From: Anaerobaca lacustris
GTDB taxonomy: Bacteria > Planctomycetota > Phycisphaerae > Sedimentisphaerales > Anaerobacaceae
Direction of reading: 5' to 3'
Assembly: GCF_030012215.1 (NCBI RefSeq)
Contig: NZ_JASCXX010000010.1
Coordinates: forward strand, 62,001 to 126,000
DNA length: 64,000 nucleotides
Under the pieces are notes generated by a model, which made no database searches, had not been told where the DNA came from, and saw only the letters and a program-made list of their open reading frames with translations. This document shows positions 47,569 to 56,292 of this stretch, piece by piece. The first letter of the stretch is position 1. Each line of letters starts with the position of its first letter. A program made the position numbers and the translations under genes.

Positions 47569-47626
47569 TTGTGATTACCCCTTCAATCGAACGTCAAACT
47601 CGGCCCGGCACACACCTGCCGGCCCG

Positions 47627-48076
47627 TCACAATGGTGAGCGGTCATTATACACCACTCCGAAGCCGGCGTGTTGCAGAATCTCGTCTTCCATCTCGTGCA
47701 TTCGGCGGGCCTGTTCGGGCTCCGCGTCATCGAAGCCCAACTGGTGCAGCAGGCCGTGCGTCACGTACAGGGCCAGTTCCGCGCGGCCCGGATGGCCGCG
47801 CCGCGCCGCCTCACGCACCGCCATCTGGCCGTTGACGACGAGATCGAACACCCGCGCGTCGCCGTCCGACAGATCGAAGCTCAGGCAGTCCGTGGGGCCT
47901 TCGTGGCCGAGAAACCGCTGGTTCAGCTCGCCGATCCGCGCATCATCGACGATCGCCACACCGATCGTCGCCCCGGAGACACCAAACCTCTCGCAGATCG
48001 TGCGAACCAGCGACTCCAATGCGGGCTCGTCGGCCGGGACATCCTCGGCTTGCCATGTGATCTGAATCGCGTTCAT
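47627..48076 (-). CDS. ybeY: endoribonuclease YbeY (rRNA maturation factor)
   Basis: A 149-aa metalloprotein that trims 16S rRNA 3' ends and takes part in ribosome quality control. The conserved D-x-x-I-x-x-LN is in VAIVDDARIGELNQRFLG, TDCLSFDL follows, and the metal site is HGLLHQLGFDD. The usual third ligand, His in G-x-DH, is Asp here. AAGGGGGCC precedes ATG 48076. It lies between the pgpH-like gene (7-bp gap) and the CorC gene. Confidence 0.92.
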   Translation of the reverse strand: MNAIQITWQAEDVPADEPALESLVRTICERFGVSGATIGVAIVDDARIGELNQRFLGHEGPTDCLSFDLSDGDARVFDLVVNGQMAVREAARRGHPGRAELALYVTHGLLHQLGFDDAEPEQARRMHEMEDEILQHAGFGVVYNDRSPL

Positions 48077-48083
48077 GGCCCCC

Positions 48084-49676
48084 TTACGTCTCGACCATCC
48101 TGGGCACCTGCGGCTTGGTCGGCGGCGGCAGCGGCGCGTCGGCGGGCGTCGGGTAGGCGATGCGGCCGTGATAGTGGGCCGCCAGCGACTTCGACATGCT
48201 CGCCTCGATCCCGCTGAGCTCCCGCAGGGTCAGATCGCACTCGTCGAACTGGCCGTCCTGCAACCGCTTCATGGCGATGTTGTGCACGACGATCTCGACC
48301 TTGGCCAACGTCACGTCGGCCAGCGACCGGACGGCGCCCTCGACCGCGTCGGAGAGCATGATGATCGCGGCCTCCTTCGTCTTCGGCCTCGGACCGGCGT
48401 AACGGAATTCACTCTCGCACGGCGGCGCGCCCTTCGGTCGCTTGCCCGTCGGGTCCGAATCTTCATGCTTCTTCATGGCCTGGTGGTAGAACGGCTCGAC
48501 CAGCGTGGTGCCGTGATGGGTCTCGATGAACTGGCGCAGCACGCTGGGAAGCCCGTACTCCTTGGCCATCTCGACGCCGTCCTTGACGTGGCCGACGATG
48601 ATCAGTTGGCTCATCGCCGGAGACAGCTCCTTGTGCTTGCTGGCCGATCCCATCTCGTTTTCGACGAAGTACTTGGGCTTGTTGATCTTGCCGATGTCGT
48701 GGTAGTAGGCCCCGACCCGGCACAGCAGCCCGTTGCAACCGATGGCCTCGGCCGCGGCCTCGGCGATGGAACCGATCAGCAGGCTGTGACTGAACGTCCC
48801 GGGCGCCTCCATTGCCAGCTTCTTGAGCAGGGGCTGGTTGGCGTCGGAATAGTCCAGCAGCGTCATGCTCGTGGCGATGCGGAACGTCTTCTCGATCAGC
48901 GGCAGCAGGCTCTGGATCAACAATCCGCCCAGGAAGGCGGCCAAGGCATGATGGCCGGCGGCGGCAACGACCGAGACCAGGTCCTGCGGCTCGCCGAGGA
49001 AGTTCAGATAGACCACCGACAACGCCATGCAGAAGACGGCCACCGCCGCCATCGCGCTGACCTCGAGCAGCTTCATGCGGGTGCGGATCTCCTTAAGCGA
49101 GAAACAGCAGGTCGCCACGCCGGCGGCCATCGTCAGGAACAGTCCGATGCCCTGAAGCTGGAACCCATCGCCCGGCCTGGGTCCCACGGCCAAGGATGCA
49201 AAAATGGCATATAGCGTCGCCATGCCGATGGCAAACCGCTGGTCGTAGGCAATGACAAAAACGATCGCCGCGACCACCGCCGTGCCGGTCCCCCAGCTCG
49301 GGGTCCAGCGCGACGCGCCGCTGGACAGCACCGCCACCTTGAGCGCTGCGAGCAGCACCAAAAACACGCCGATCAGCGACAAGGTCCTCGCATGGTTGTA
49401 CAGGAAGCGATTGCCGTAGTGATAGACGTAGAAGGCGGCCCCAACCGAAAGGAAAACGACCACGACGAACAGCGCCCCGACGACTCGGTAGCGTCCCTCA
49501 TTGATCGACTCGAACGCGAGGATCGCCGTACAGGCGGCAACGAACCCCAGCCAGCACAGGATCGAGAGCACCGCCTCCCTGCTGGCCGGCCCAGGGAATC
49601 GGACCGACCGTCCCGAAGAGATGTTCCGACGCACCTGATTGCGCCGAGGACTCGTCTTCTTGTTGAATAGGCCCAT
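48084..49676 (-). CDS. membrane HD-domain phosphohydrolase (PgpH-type, c-di-AMP phosphodiesterase family)
   Basis: About 530 aa with seven to eight membrane helices (about residues 35-285). An HD domain follows with FSHSLLIGSIAEAAAEA (His), CRVGAYYHDIGKINKP (HD) and ETHHGTTLVEPFYHQA. PgpH enzymes hydrolyse c-di-AMP. The large extracellular 7TMR-HDED domain normally after the first helix is absent: helix 1 runs almost directly into helix 2. This gives a short version about 170 residues smaller. ATG 49676 is preferred to the TTG at 49685. It lies between phoH and ybeY. Confidence 0.9.
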   Translation of the reverse strand: MGLFNKKTSPRRNQVRRNISSGRSVRFPGPASREAVLSILCWLGFVAACTAILAFESINEGRYRVVGALFVVVVFLSVGAAFYVYHYGNRFLYNHARTLSLIGVFLVLLAALKVAVLSSGASRWTPSWGTGTAVVAAIVFVIAYDQRFAIGMATLYAIFASLAVGPRPGDGFQLQGIGLFLTMAAGVATCCFSLKEIRTRMKLLEVSAMAAVAVFCMALSVVYLNFLGEPQDLVSVVAAAGHHALAAFLGGLLIQSLLPLIEKTFRIATSMTLLDYSDANQPLLKKLAMEAPGTFSHSLLIGSIAEAAAEAIGCNGLLCRVGAYYHDIGKINKPKYFVENEMGSASKHKELSPAMSQLIIVGHVKDGVEMAKEYGLPSVLRQFIETHHGTTLVEPFYHQAMKKHEDSDPTGKRPKGAPPCESEFRYAGPRPKTKEAAIIMLSDAVEGAVRSLADVTLAKVEIVVHNIAMKRLQDGQFDECDLTLRELSGIEASMSKSLAAHYHGRIAYPTPADAPLPPPTKPQVPRMVET

Positions 49677-49742
49677 AAGACTCAACCCGTCACGAAGAGA
49701 CAGGACTCCACGCCGGCTCCGGGCGCCACGACGGCTCTCGTC

Positions 49743-50708
49743 TCACGAAGGCCGCCGCGTCTGTCCCTGCTTCTGCGATTCCTGCTTCTTCTTGTATGCG
49801 CGCACGATGTTCTGCACGAGCCGATGCCGCACGATATCGGTCTGATTCAGCGAGACGACGCCGATGCCCTTGACCCGACGCAGGGTTTCGATCGCTTCGA
49901 TCATGCCGCTCTTCTGGGCGGTGTCGAGATCGATCTGCGTGATGTCGCCGGTGATGATCATCTTCGAGCCGTGCCCGAGCCGCGTCAGGACCATCAGCAT
50001 CTGAAGACCGGAGGTGTTCTGGGCCTCGTCGCAGATGATGGCGGCCTCGTTCAACGTCCGGCCTCGCATGAAGGCCAACGGAATGATCTCGATGATGTCG
50101 AGCTCCATGAACTTCCGCATCTGGGCGAAGTCCATCATGTCCTCGAGCGCGTCGAACAGCGGCCGCAGGTAGGGGTTCACCTTCGCCTGGATGTCGCCGG
50201 GCAGAAAGCCCAGCTTCTCACCCGCCTCGACGGCCGGGCGGGCGAGCACGATCCGGCGAATCTGCCGCTTCTTGAGCATCGAGACGGCCACCGCCACCGC
50301 CAGGTAGGTCTTGCCCGTCCCCGCCGGCCCCGTGCAGAACGTCACGTCGTTGTTCAGCATCGTCTCGACGTACTTCAACTGGCCGGCGGTGGACGGCTCG
50401 ACCACCTTCCTGGAATAGACCGTCACCGCCTGGCCATTCTCCGGGCCGGTCGCCAGCGTGCCCTGCTCGATGAAGCCGGTGACGTCCTCGCTCGTCAGTT
50501 TGCGGTGCTTGAGCAGGTGCTTCTGCATGCGGTCCACCACCTCGGCCGCCTGTTGCACGCTGTTCTCGACGCCGCTGATGATGAGATTGTGCTGACGCGC
50601 CGTGATCTGGACGCCGATGGCCCGGCGCAGTTGCCGCAGGTGACTGTCGGAAGGTCCGAACAGCTCGAGCTGCTTGCTGCCCGGATCCAATTGTACGATG
50701 ACTTCCAA
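49743..50708 (-). CDS. phoH: PhoH-like ATPase
   Basis: A 321-aa protein. An N-terminal KH-like segment (ITARQHNLIISGVENSVQQAAEVVDRM) is followed by the PhoH ATPase core with Walker A FCTGPAGTGKTYLAVAVAV. The core then has LARPAVEAGEKLGFLPGD, IIEIIPLAFMRGRTLNEAAIICDEAQNTS (Walker B) and KMIITGDITQIDL. It is an RNA helicase/RNase-associated factor linked to YbeY. The start is TTG at 50708 with GAGGA upstream. It heads the phoH-pgpH-ybeY-corC-recO operon. Confidence 0.93.
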   Translation of the reverse strand: MEVIVQLDPGSKQLELFGPSDSHLRQLRRAIGVQITARQHNLIISGVENSVQQAAEVVDRMQKHLLKHRKLTSEDVTGFIEQGTLATGPENGQAVTVYSRKVVEPSTAGQLKYVETMLNNDVTFCTGPAGTGKTYLAVAVAVSMLKKRQIRRIVLARPAVEAGEKLGFLPGDIQAKVNPYLRPLFDALEDMMDFAQMRKFMELDIIEIIPLAFMRGRTLNEAAIICDEAQNTSGLQMLMVLTRLGHGSKMIITGDITQIDLDTAQKSGMIEAIETLRRVKGIGVVSLNQTDIVRHRLVQNIVRAYKKKQESQKQGQTRRPS

Positions 50709-50767
50709 ACCGTTCCTCGCCTAAGCGCTCTCGTGCAATGCTTCACTCTGTGGCCGATCTCCGGCGG

Positions 50768-51625
50768 TCACACGACCAGCCGGAAGAACAGGTACCCGAA
50801 CGGCGCCGCCACCAGGGGCGAGTCGATCACGTCCAGTATACCACCGAAGCCCGGCACACGGTTCGCCGAATCCTTTTGCTGAGCGTCCCGCTTCATCATC
50901 GATTCCGTCAGGTCGCCCAACTGGCCGATCACGGCGAAACACCCGCCGAAGACCAGGGCCCACGACCATGCCATTATACCAAAGGCGGCGGCGAATGCGA
51001 AACTTGTGCCCATCGCCACGATGGTTGCGCCGGCCATGCCCTCCCAGGTCTTGCCCGGACTGATCCGAGGAGAGAACTTGTGCCGGCCGAACAGCTTGCC
51101 GAATGTGAACGCCCCGATGTCCGAGGCCTTCACGACAAACATCAGCATCAACGTCTCCCAAAGCCCCACATCTACCCGGATTCCCACAACAAAGGCCGCC
51201 AGCAGCCCAAGATAGAGCACGGCCAGGCAACTGACGCCGCAATTGGCCAGGACGCCGTCGGTCCCATACCGCCAATACTGGGCCAGGACCGACGCCAGCA
51301 GGGCAAAAACCAGGGTCCAAAGCACACAGGCGTGCAACGGCACGCCGAGCCACTGGGGCCAGTACCACGCGGTCGAGAGCAGGACGACCCCGCCAATGCC
51401 GGGCCCGAGAAGGACGCGCAGGCCCTTGGCCGCAGCAAGGTTGGCGAATTCGACCGTCGCCAGCGCCAGGACGATGGCCACGAGCGCCGTCAACAGCGTG
51501 CCCCGCACCGCCTTGTCGTCGCCGGCCGCAGCGGTGGCCGAGCCGTCCAGCCAGCCGTCCAGGATGACCAGGCCCCCGAACACCAGGGTCATCAGGATTC
51601 CGGAGAGTATTCTGTGTTTGAGCAT
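50768..51625 (-). CDS. cdsA: phosphatidate cytidylyltransferase
   Basis: A 285-aa polytopic enzyme making CDP-diacylglycerol from phosphatidic acid. The signature reads ESMMKRDAQQKDSANRVPGFGGILDVIDS. The usual PGHGG-x-DR-x-D is PGFGG-x-DV-x-D here, but the metal-binding D residues are kept. Upstream are KASDIGAFTFGKLFGRHKFSPRISPGKTWEG. The start at ATG 51625 (MLKHRILSGILM) is chosen from the first membrane helix. The frame extends to 51943 across uppS and is not credible beyond 51625. No clear ribosome-binding site. Confidence 0.92.
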   Translation of the reverse strand: MLKHRILSGILMTLVFGGLVILDGWLDGSATAAAGDDKAVRGTLLTALVAIVLALATVEFANLAAAKGLRVLLGPGIGGVVLLSTAWYWPQWLGVPLHACVLWTLVFALLASVLAQYWRYGTDGVLANCGVSCLAVLYLGLLAAFVVGIRVDVGLWETLMLMFVVKASDIGAFTFGKLFGRHKFSPRISPGKTWEGMAGATIVAMGTSFAFAAAFGIMAWSWALVFGGCFAVIGQLGDLTESMMKRDAQQKDSANRVPGFGGILDVIDSPLVAAPFGYLFFRLVV

Positions 51626-51702
51626 GGCAACGGACAAAATCGGTTCGATGTCTGGTCTAAAAACGGCTGAGCCTCGGCTGTCGGCCTCCGCCGGCCGCGA
51701 GG

Positions 51703-52482
51703 TCATCCACGCGACGAAGGTTCGGTATGGATGGCCCCGAACCGACGATCTCGGCGGGCATAGGCGATCATCGCCTTCTCCAGGGTCGCCTGATCGAAAT
51801 CGGGCCAGAGCGTATCGGTCACGTAGAACTCCGAGTAGGAGATCTGCCACAGCAGGAAGTTGCTCACGCGCAGCTCGTTGGCCGTGCGAATCAGCAGGTC
51901 CGGGTCGGCAAGGCCCTTCGTATAAAGGTGATCGCTGACGCATTGCTCGTCGATGTCTTCGACTTGCAGCTCTCCGTTGCGGACCCTCCGCGCGATGTCC
52001 CTGGTCGCGTCCACGACCTCGGCCCGCCCGCCGTAGTTGAGCGCCATGGCCAGCACCATACCGGTGTTGTCCCCGGTCAGCTCCCCGGTCCCCCGCAGGG
52101 CATCCGTGACCGACGCCGGCAGACCGTCCACGCGTCCCAAGTGGACGAAGCGCACGTTGTTTTCCATCAGGCTCTGGCGGATGCTGACGAGGTAGCCGCT
52201 GTAGATATGCATCAACGCATCGATTTCCGCCTGCGGCCGCTTCCAGTTTTCGAGGCTGAACACGTACAGCGTCACCGACTCGATGCCCAGATCGACGCAG
52301 CGCAGCGAGATCATCTCGGCCGTCCTGGCCCCCTGCCCGTGGCCTTCATACCGCGGCAGTCCCCGGCGCTGCGCCCACCGGCCGTTGCCGTCCATGATGA
52401 TGGCGAGATGGCGAGGCATCAGCTCCGGCGGCACTCCCAGCCGCTCGGCGGTGGCTTTGCGTTTTTGCTCCATGCTGCTCAT
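51703..52482 (-). CDS. uppS: isoprenyl (undecaprenyl) diphosphate synthase
   Basis: A cis-prenyltransferase of about 259 aa producing the C55 lipid carrier. It has HLAIIMDGNGRWAQRRGLPRYEGHGQGA, then VTLYVFSLENWKRP, ALNYGGRAEVVDA, and the C-terminal LADPDLLIRTANELRVSNFLLWQISYSEFYVTDTLWPDF. In the last motif the usual RTSGE-x-R-x-S is RTANE-x-R-x-S. ATG 52482 (MSSMEQ) has AGGT upstream. It is followed by cdsA, the common uppS-cdsA order, and lies downstream of purA. Confidence 0.94.
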   Translation of the reverse strand: MSSMEQKRKATAERLGVPPELMPRHLAIIMDGNGRWAQRRGLPRYEGHGQGARTAEMISLRCVDLGIESVTLYVFSLENWKRPQAEIDALMHIYSGYLVSIRQSLMENNVRFVHLGRVDGLPASVTDALRGTGELTGDNTGMVLAMALNYGGRAEVVDATRDIARRVRNGELQVEDIDEQCVSDHLYTKGLADPDLLIRTANELRVSNFLLWQISYSEFYVTDTLWPDFDQATLEKAMIAYARRDRRFGAIHTEPSSRG

Positions 52483-52547
52483 TGGCACCGACCTGTGAGA
52501 AACCTTTCGACCCGGCCCTCCCACGGCGGGGTGCCGGGCACGTGAGT

Positions 52548-53825
52548 TTACATCCGGGCAAGCGTCTGGCTTCGCTCGGGTCCGACGCCGATCATCTCGA
52601 CCGGCCGGCCGACGATCTGCTCGATTCGCTCGACGTACCGGCGGGCGTTGGGCGGCAACTGGTCGAACGTCGTCACGGCGGTGATGTCCTCATCCCAGCC
52701 GGGCAGCGTTTCATAGATCGGCTTGGCCCTGGCCAGCCGGGTGATGTTGGCCGGGAAGAACGTCGTCTCCCGCCCGTCCAGCTCGTACGCGCGGCACACC
52801 TGCAACTCCTTCAGACCGGTCAGCGTGTCGAGATGCAGCAGAACGAGGCTGTCGATCGAGCCGATCCGAACGCCGTATTGCACCGTCACCGCGTCGAACC
52901 AACCGCACCGCCTGGGCCGGCCGGTCGTCGTGCCGTACTCGTGGCCGGCGTCGCGGATATACTGGCCCACCTCGTTGTCCTGCTCGGTGGGAAACGGACC
53001 GGCGCCGACGCGAGTCGTATAGGCCTTGATGACACCGATGTATTTGTCCACCATCCGGGCGGGCACGCCGCAGCCGGAGGGCAGGCCCAGCGAGCTGGAA
53101 TTCGAACTGGTCACGAACGGAAACGTCCCATGATCGAGGTCCAGCAGCGAACCCTGCGCCCCCTCGAATAGGATCGACTTGCCCTGCCCGATGGAGGTGT
53201 GCAGCAGTTCCGTGGTGTCGGTGATAAACGGTCCGAGCCGCTCGGCATAGCGTTTGCACTTCTCGAGGATCGCCGAGGCGGCCATCGGCTCGGCCCCGTA
53301 GAGCGAACCGAAAAGCTTGTTCTTATAGTCCAGGATGACGTCGAGCTTGGCCTTCAATGCGTCCAGGTCGCGGAAGTCCCCCACCCGCACGGCGTAGCTG
53401 CGTCCGACCTTGTCGGCATAGCACGGCCCGATGCCGCGAATCGTCGTGCCGATCTTGCCCTCGCCGAGCGACTCCTCACGGAGCTGATCTTCGCGTTTGT
53501 GATAGTCGAGCACCACATGGGCGTTCTCGCTGATGAAGAAGCGGCCATCGAGCGAGATACCGCGTCCGGCCAGCCCGTCGATCTCGCCCAGCAGAATCTC
53601 CGGATCGACCACCACGGCGTTGGCGATCACGCACGCGACGCCCTGGCGAATCGAGCCGCTCGGAAGCAGATGCAGCGCGAAGCGACGGTCTCCGATGACC
53701 ACGGTATGCCCGGCGTTCGACCCGCCGCCGAAGCGGACGACCATATCGCACCGCTCGGCCAGGATATCGACGACCTTGCCTTTGCCCTCGTCACCCCACT
53801 GCAGTCCTACCACGCAGATATTCAT
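52548..53825 (-). CDS. purA: adenylosuccinate synthetase
   Basis: A 425-aa GTP-dependent enzyme joining IMP and aspartate on the way to AMP. It has NICVVGLQWGDEGKGKVVDIL (P-loop and catalytic D), GGSNAGHTVV, TTIRGIGPCYADK, LFEGAQGSLLDLDHGTFPFVTSSN, VGAGPFPTE, TGRPRRCGWFD and the C-terminal substrate loop region. It is of normal length and complete. It is separated from the next upstream gene by a strong terminator, so it has its own transcription start. Confidence 0.97.
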   Translation of the reverse strand: MNICVVGLQWGDEGKGKVVDILAERCDMVVRFGGGSNAGHTVVIGDRRFALHLLPSGSIRQGVACVIANAVVVDPEILLGEIDGLAGRGISLDGRFFISENAHVVLDYHKREDQLREESLGEGKIGTTIRGIGPCYADKVGRSYAVRVGDFRDLDALKAKLDVILDYKNKLFGSLYGAEPMAASAILEKCKRYAERLGPFITDTTELLHTSIGQGKSILFEGAQGSLLDLDHGTFPFVTSSNSSSLGLPSGCGVPARMVDKYIGVIKAYTTRVGAGPFPTEQDNEVGQYIRDAGHEYGTTTGRPRRCGWFDAVTVQYGVRIGSIDSLVLLHLDTLTGLKELQVCRAYELDGRETTFFPANITRLARAKPIYETLPGWDEDITAVTTFDQLPPNARRYVERIEQIVGRPVEMIGVGPERSQTLARM

Positions 53826-53862
53826 TGAATCCGTGCTTCCTAAAGCGTACCAGAAACGGGTC

Positions 53863-53907
53863 CAGAAAAAGCAAACCGCAATAGCCTACAGAAGCAGCCT
53901 ATTGCGG
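53863..53907 (-). terminator. rho-independent terminator
   Basis: On the minus strand a 9-bp perfect stem (CCGCAATAG at 53907-53899 and CTATTGCGG at 53884-53876) with a 14-nt loop. It is followed by TTTGCTTTTTC. It ends transcription of the 53945-54406 gene before purA. Confidence 0.7.
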
Positions 53908-53944
53908 TCAATCAAATATTCGAACGCCCCGGCCCGCGGCGCTC

Positions 53945-54406
53945 TCACGTGATTTGCGCGACCAGGTGGTCCAGGATCGGCCCGAGGTTGTCATACTGGC
54001 GGTCCGTCAGTCGCTGTCGTTTCTCGGCGCCGCCGGCGTCCTTGTAGACGATCGTAAAGAACCCTTTCTGCTCGAAGTGGGTCTTGTCGATGGCCTCGAT
54101 GGCATCGTAGGCAATCCTCTTCCTGCCGGCGACGACAAGCTCCTTCTCGTCGGCCACCAGCTTGCGGCCCCGCACGGCGTAGAAGTAGACCCCCACGAAG
54201 GCCGCCACCGCCACCAGAACGGGCGGGGCCTTCTGATTCAGGACCAGCTCCCACTGCGGATTGCCGTCTTCGTCGGTGTATTCCTCGATGAAACGCTCGC
54301 TGATGTAGCCGTCGTAGGCGAACCAGGCGGCCAGGACCAGACAAACAACGATGTAGATTTTGAAGTTGGTGCGTTTGTACTTGCTCAGGGGCGCCTCTAT
54401 GGCCAT
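53945..54406 (-). CDS. small membrane protein with two helices and a C-terminal cytoplasmic domain
   Basis: A 153-aa protein. Two membrane helices (about 15-32, FKIYIVVCLVLAAWFAYDGY, and 59-78, PPVLVAVAAFVGVYFYAVRG) are followed by a beta-rich, PH-like domain (KLVADEKELVVAGRKRIAYDAIEAIDKTHFEQKGFFTIVY). The pattern I-x-YDAI-x-AI-K resembles bacterial PH-domain membrane proteins. No specific function is known. It lies 18 bp downstream of the 54425 gene, likely in one transcript that ends at the terminator at 53863. Confidence 0.7.
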   Translation of the reverse strand: MAIEAPLSKYKRTNFKIYIVVCLVLAAWFAYDGYISERFIEEYTDEDGNPQWELVLNQKAPPVLVAVAAFVGVYFYAVRGRKLVADEKELVVAGRKRIAYDAIEAIDKTHFEQKGFFTIVYKDAGGAEKRQRLTDRQYDNLGPILDHLVAQIT

Positions 54407-54424
54407 GCTCCTCTCCTTATCGGG

Positions 54425-55186
54425 CTACGTCGAACGTCGCTGCGCGATGACCTCCGTCAAGGGCTGCACGAAGTGATGCACGATCCTCTCGGCCATCAGG
54501 CCCTCAGCCAGTTGGCACTGGTTTTCGAACGAGGCCAGCGCATCGAATTTGGCCTCCGGACTGGGAAACTGCCGGACGGTCAGCGACAGGGTGATCGCGT
54601 CTTCCCGGCTGGCCTCTTTCTCGCCGGGTTCGTAGACACTGGTCTTGGACTCGACACTGACCCGCACCTGGGTCCGCATGTCCTGCGAGAGGGACACGAC
54701 CATCGAGGGCGAGAAGACGATGGGCTTGCTGTGCGGCAGATCGAGCAGTCCGTTGAACGCACTGGCCCCGAACAGGGCCTCGGCGATGATCTCATCGTGA
54801 TGGCCGGCACAGTCGAAGTCCATCGCGAACGACAGGTCGATCGAGTCGACGTCCAGAGGCGTGACGCCGAGCATATACGGCATCAATTCCAGGACCAGCC
54901 GGTCCTGGCGGTAGGCCTCTTCGAACGTCGAGGGATTGGCCATCCCCGAGCCGATGCGGTCGCCTTCGAGGCTCACCCATCGGTAGATCCCAGCGGCGTG
55001 GTCCTCTTCGAGGTAGTAGTCGTTGTTGTCGCGACGTAGGAACCGCCCCATCGTCGGAAACTGCTTCTGGATCCGCTCGAAGAAGGTCAGTACCGTGTCC
55101 CGCTCCGTGGGCAGATCCAACTCCGTGTTGACGTACAGGTCAACATAGAAGTCGTCACAGAGAGAGCTATAGCTATTCGCTGCCAT
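54425..55186 (-). CDS. hypothetical soluble protein (conserved-looking, unknown function)
   Basis: A 253-aa protein without signal peptide or membrane segment: MAANSYSSLCDDFYVDLYVNTELDLPTERDTVLTFFERIQKQFP and the later DVDSIDLSFAMDFDCAGHHDEIIAEALFG, ending in a helix (FVQPLTEVIAQRRST). No family was recognised. The start at 55186 follows GGAGG by 11 nt. An upstream ATG at 55204 is also possible. A promoter with perfect TATAAT lies 93 nt upstream. The gene is followed closely by the small membrane protein gene. Confidence 0.7.
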   Translation of the reverse strand: MAANSYSSLCDDFYVDLYVNTELDLPTERDTVLTFFERIQKQFPTMGRFLRRDNNDYYLEEDHAAGIYRWVSLEGDRIGSGMANPSTFEEAYRQDRLVLELMPYMLGVTPLDVDSIDLSFAMDFDCAGHHDEIIAEALFGASAFNGLLDLPHSKPIVFSPSMVVSLSQDMRTQVRVSVESKTSVYEPGEKEASREDAITLSLTVRQFPSPEAKFDALASFENQCQLAEGLMAERIVHHFVQPLTEVIAQRRST

Positions 55187-55278
55187 GGGGGCCGAACCCT
55201 CCATTTTATCTACTGTGTCACGTTTTCGGACCGGTCCCTGGGGATACCCGAACTGGAAAACCCCGCCGGCCCATGTCA

Positions 55279-55307
55279 ATTATACGCTCAAAATATGCGC
55301 TTTCCCA
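55279..55307 (-). promoter_or_regulatory. promoter of the 55186 gene
   Basis: On the minus strand TATAAT (55284-55279) with a weak TGGGAA 17 bp upstream (55307-55302). The region is AT-rich against its surroundings. Confidence 0.45.
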
Positions 55308-55410
55308 CACATTTCCGGCCGATCCTGCGAAATCCCTCGTGGAAAACGCCGCTTCAGGAAGCGGCCGGGAGGGTGGCAACATACCCGGCCTTCCGCCGAC
55401 AGAAACCCCC

Positions 55411-56253
55411 CTACGCGACAAGGAAATAGATCATGCTGCCGACGGCCAGGGCGTAACAATAGAAGCCGAAGTAGCGAAGCTTGGCCCCCTTGGAGACGAC
55501 AAGCAGGAGCTTCAGGGAGCCGACGCCCACCACAGCGGCAGAAACGGCCCCGGCGACTGCGGCGGCAATGCCCGCCCCGTCGGCGCCGACGCTCTGCCAA
55601 TGCCCCACCGTCTCCATCAGGGTCGCCCCCAGAATCGCCGGTATTCCGATCAACATACTGAACTCGACCGCCCGATTGCGTTGCAGACCCAGCAGGACGG
55701 CCACACCGATGGTCGCGCCGCTTCGCGAGATCCCCGGCAGCACCGCCACACCCTGGGCCAGGCCAACGAGGATGGCGCTCTTGAGCCCGAAACTCGCCAG
55801 ATCGAGCGGACTGGTCTTCTTCCGGTCGGTCAGCCACAGGAGCGTTCCCGTAACCGCCCACATCAGGGCCACGACGAACAAGCTGCCCCGTGCATCGGTG
55901 AAGAGCTTCTTGAGGGGCAACACGAGGGCCGCTGTGGCGACATTGGCGGCTACGATCATCAGAACCAAGCGGGTCAGCGACAGGGCCCCCGCCGACGCGC
56001 CCGGCCCGTCGGATTCGTCCCCGCCGAGCGAGGCCGGATGCTTCAAAAACCGGAACAACGGCTTGCGGAAGACGATCAGAACGGCCGCCACCGTGCCGAC
56101 GTGGGCCGCCAGGTCGAACAGCAGCATTTCCGGGCTCTCGGCGTCGAAGCCAAACAGCGTCTCGAACAGAACCAGGTGGCCCGACGACGAGACGGGAAGA
56201 AACTCGGTGATGCCTTGGACAATGCCGAGGAAGACTGCTGTCAGGATATCCAT
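55411..56253 (-). CDS. uppP: undecaprenyl-diphosphatase (BacA family)
   Basis: A 280-aa polytopic enzyme recycling C55-PP to C55-P for wall synthesis. It has the first conserved motif in AVFLGIVQGITEFLPVSSSGHLVL and the second in GVAVLPGISRSGATIGVAVLLGLQRNRAVEFSMLIGIPAILGA. It makes substrate for the same lipid carrier pool supplied by UppS, encoded 3 kb to the left. An intervening hydrophilic loop (about 62-77, GGDESDGPGA) is a small planctomycete-like extension. It is followed upstream by pgpA. Confidence 0.93.
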   Translation of the reverse strand: MDILTAVFLGIVQGITEFLPVSSSGHLVLFETLFGFDAESPEMLLFDLAAHVGTVAAVLIVFRKPLFRFLKHPASLGGDESDGPGASAGALSLTRLVLMIVAANVATAALVLPLKKLFTDARGSLFVVALMWAVTGTLLWLTDRKKTSPLDLASFGLKSAILVGLAQGVAVLPGISRSGATIGVAVLLGLQRNRAVEFSMLIGIPAILGATLMETVGHWQSVGADGAGIAAAVAGAVSAAVVGVGSLKLLLVVSKGAKLRYFGFYCYALAVGSMIYFLVA

Positions 56254-56292
56254 TCCATCTCCAGAACGTGCCGGCCTGCCTCGGCAATGCGA

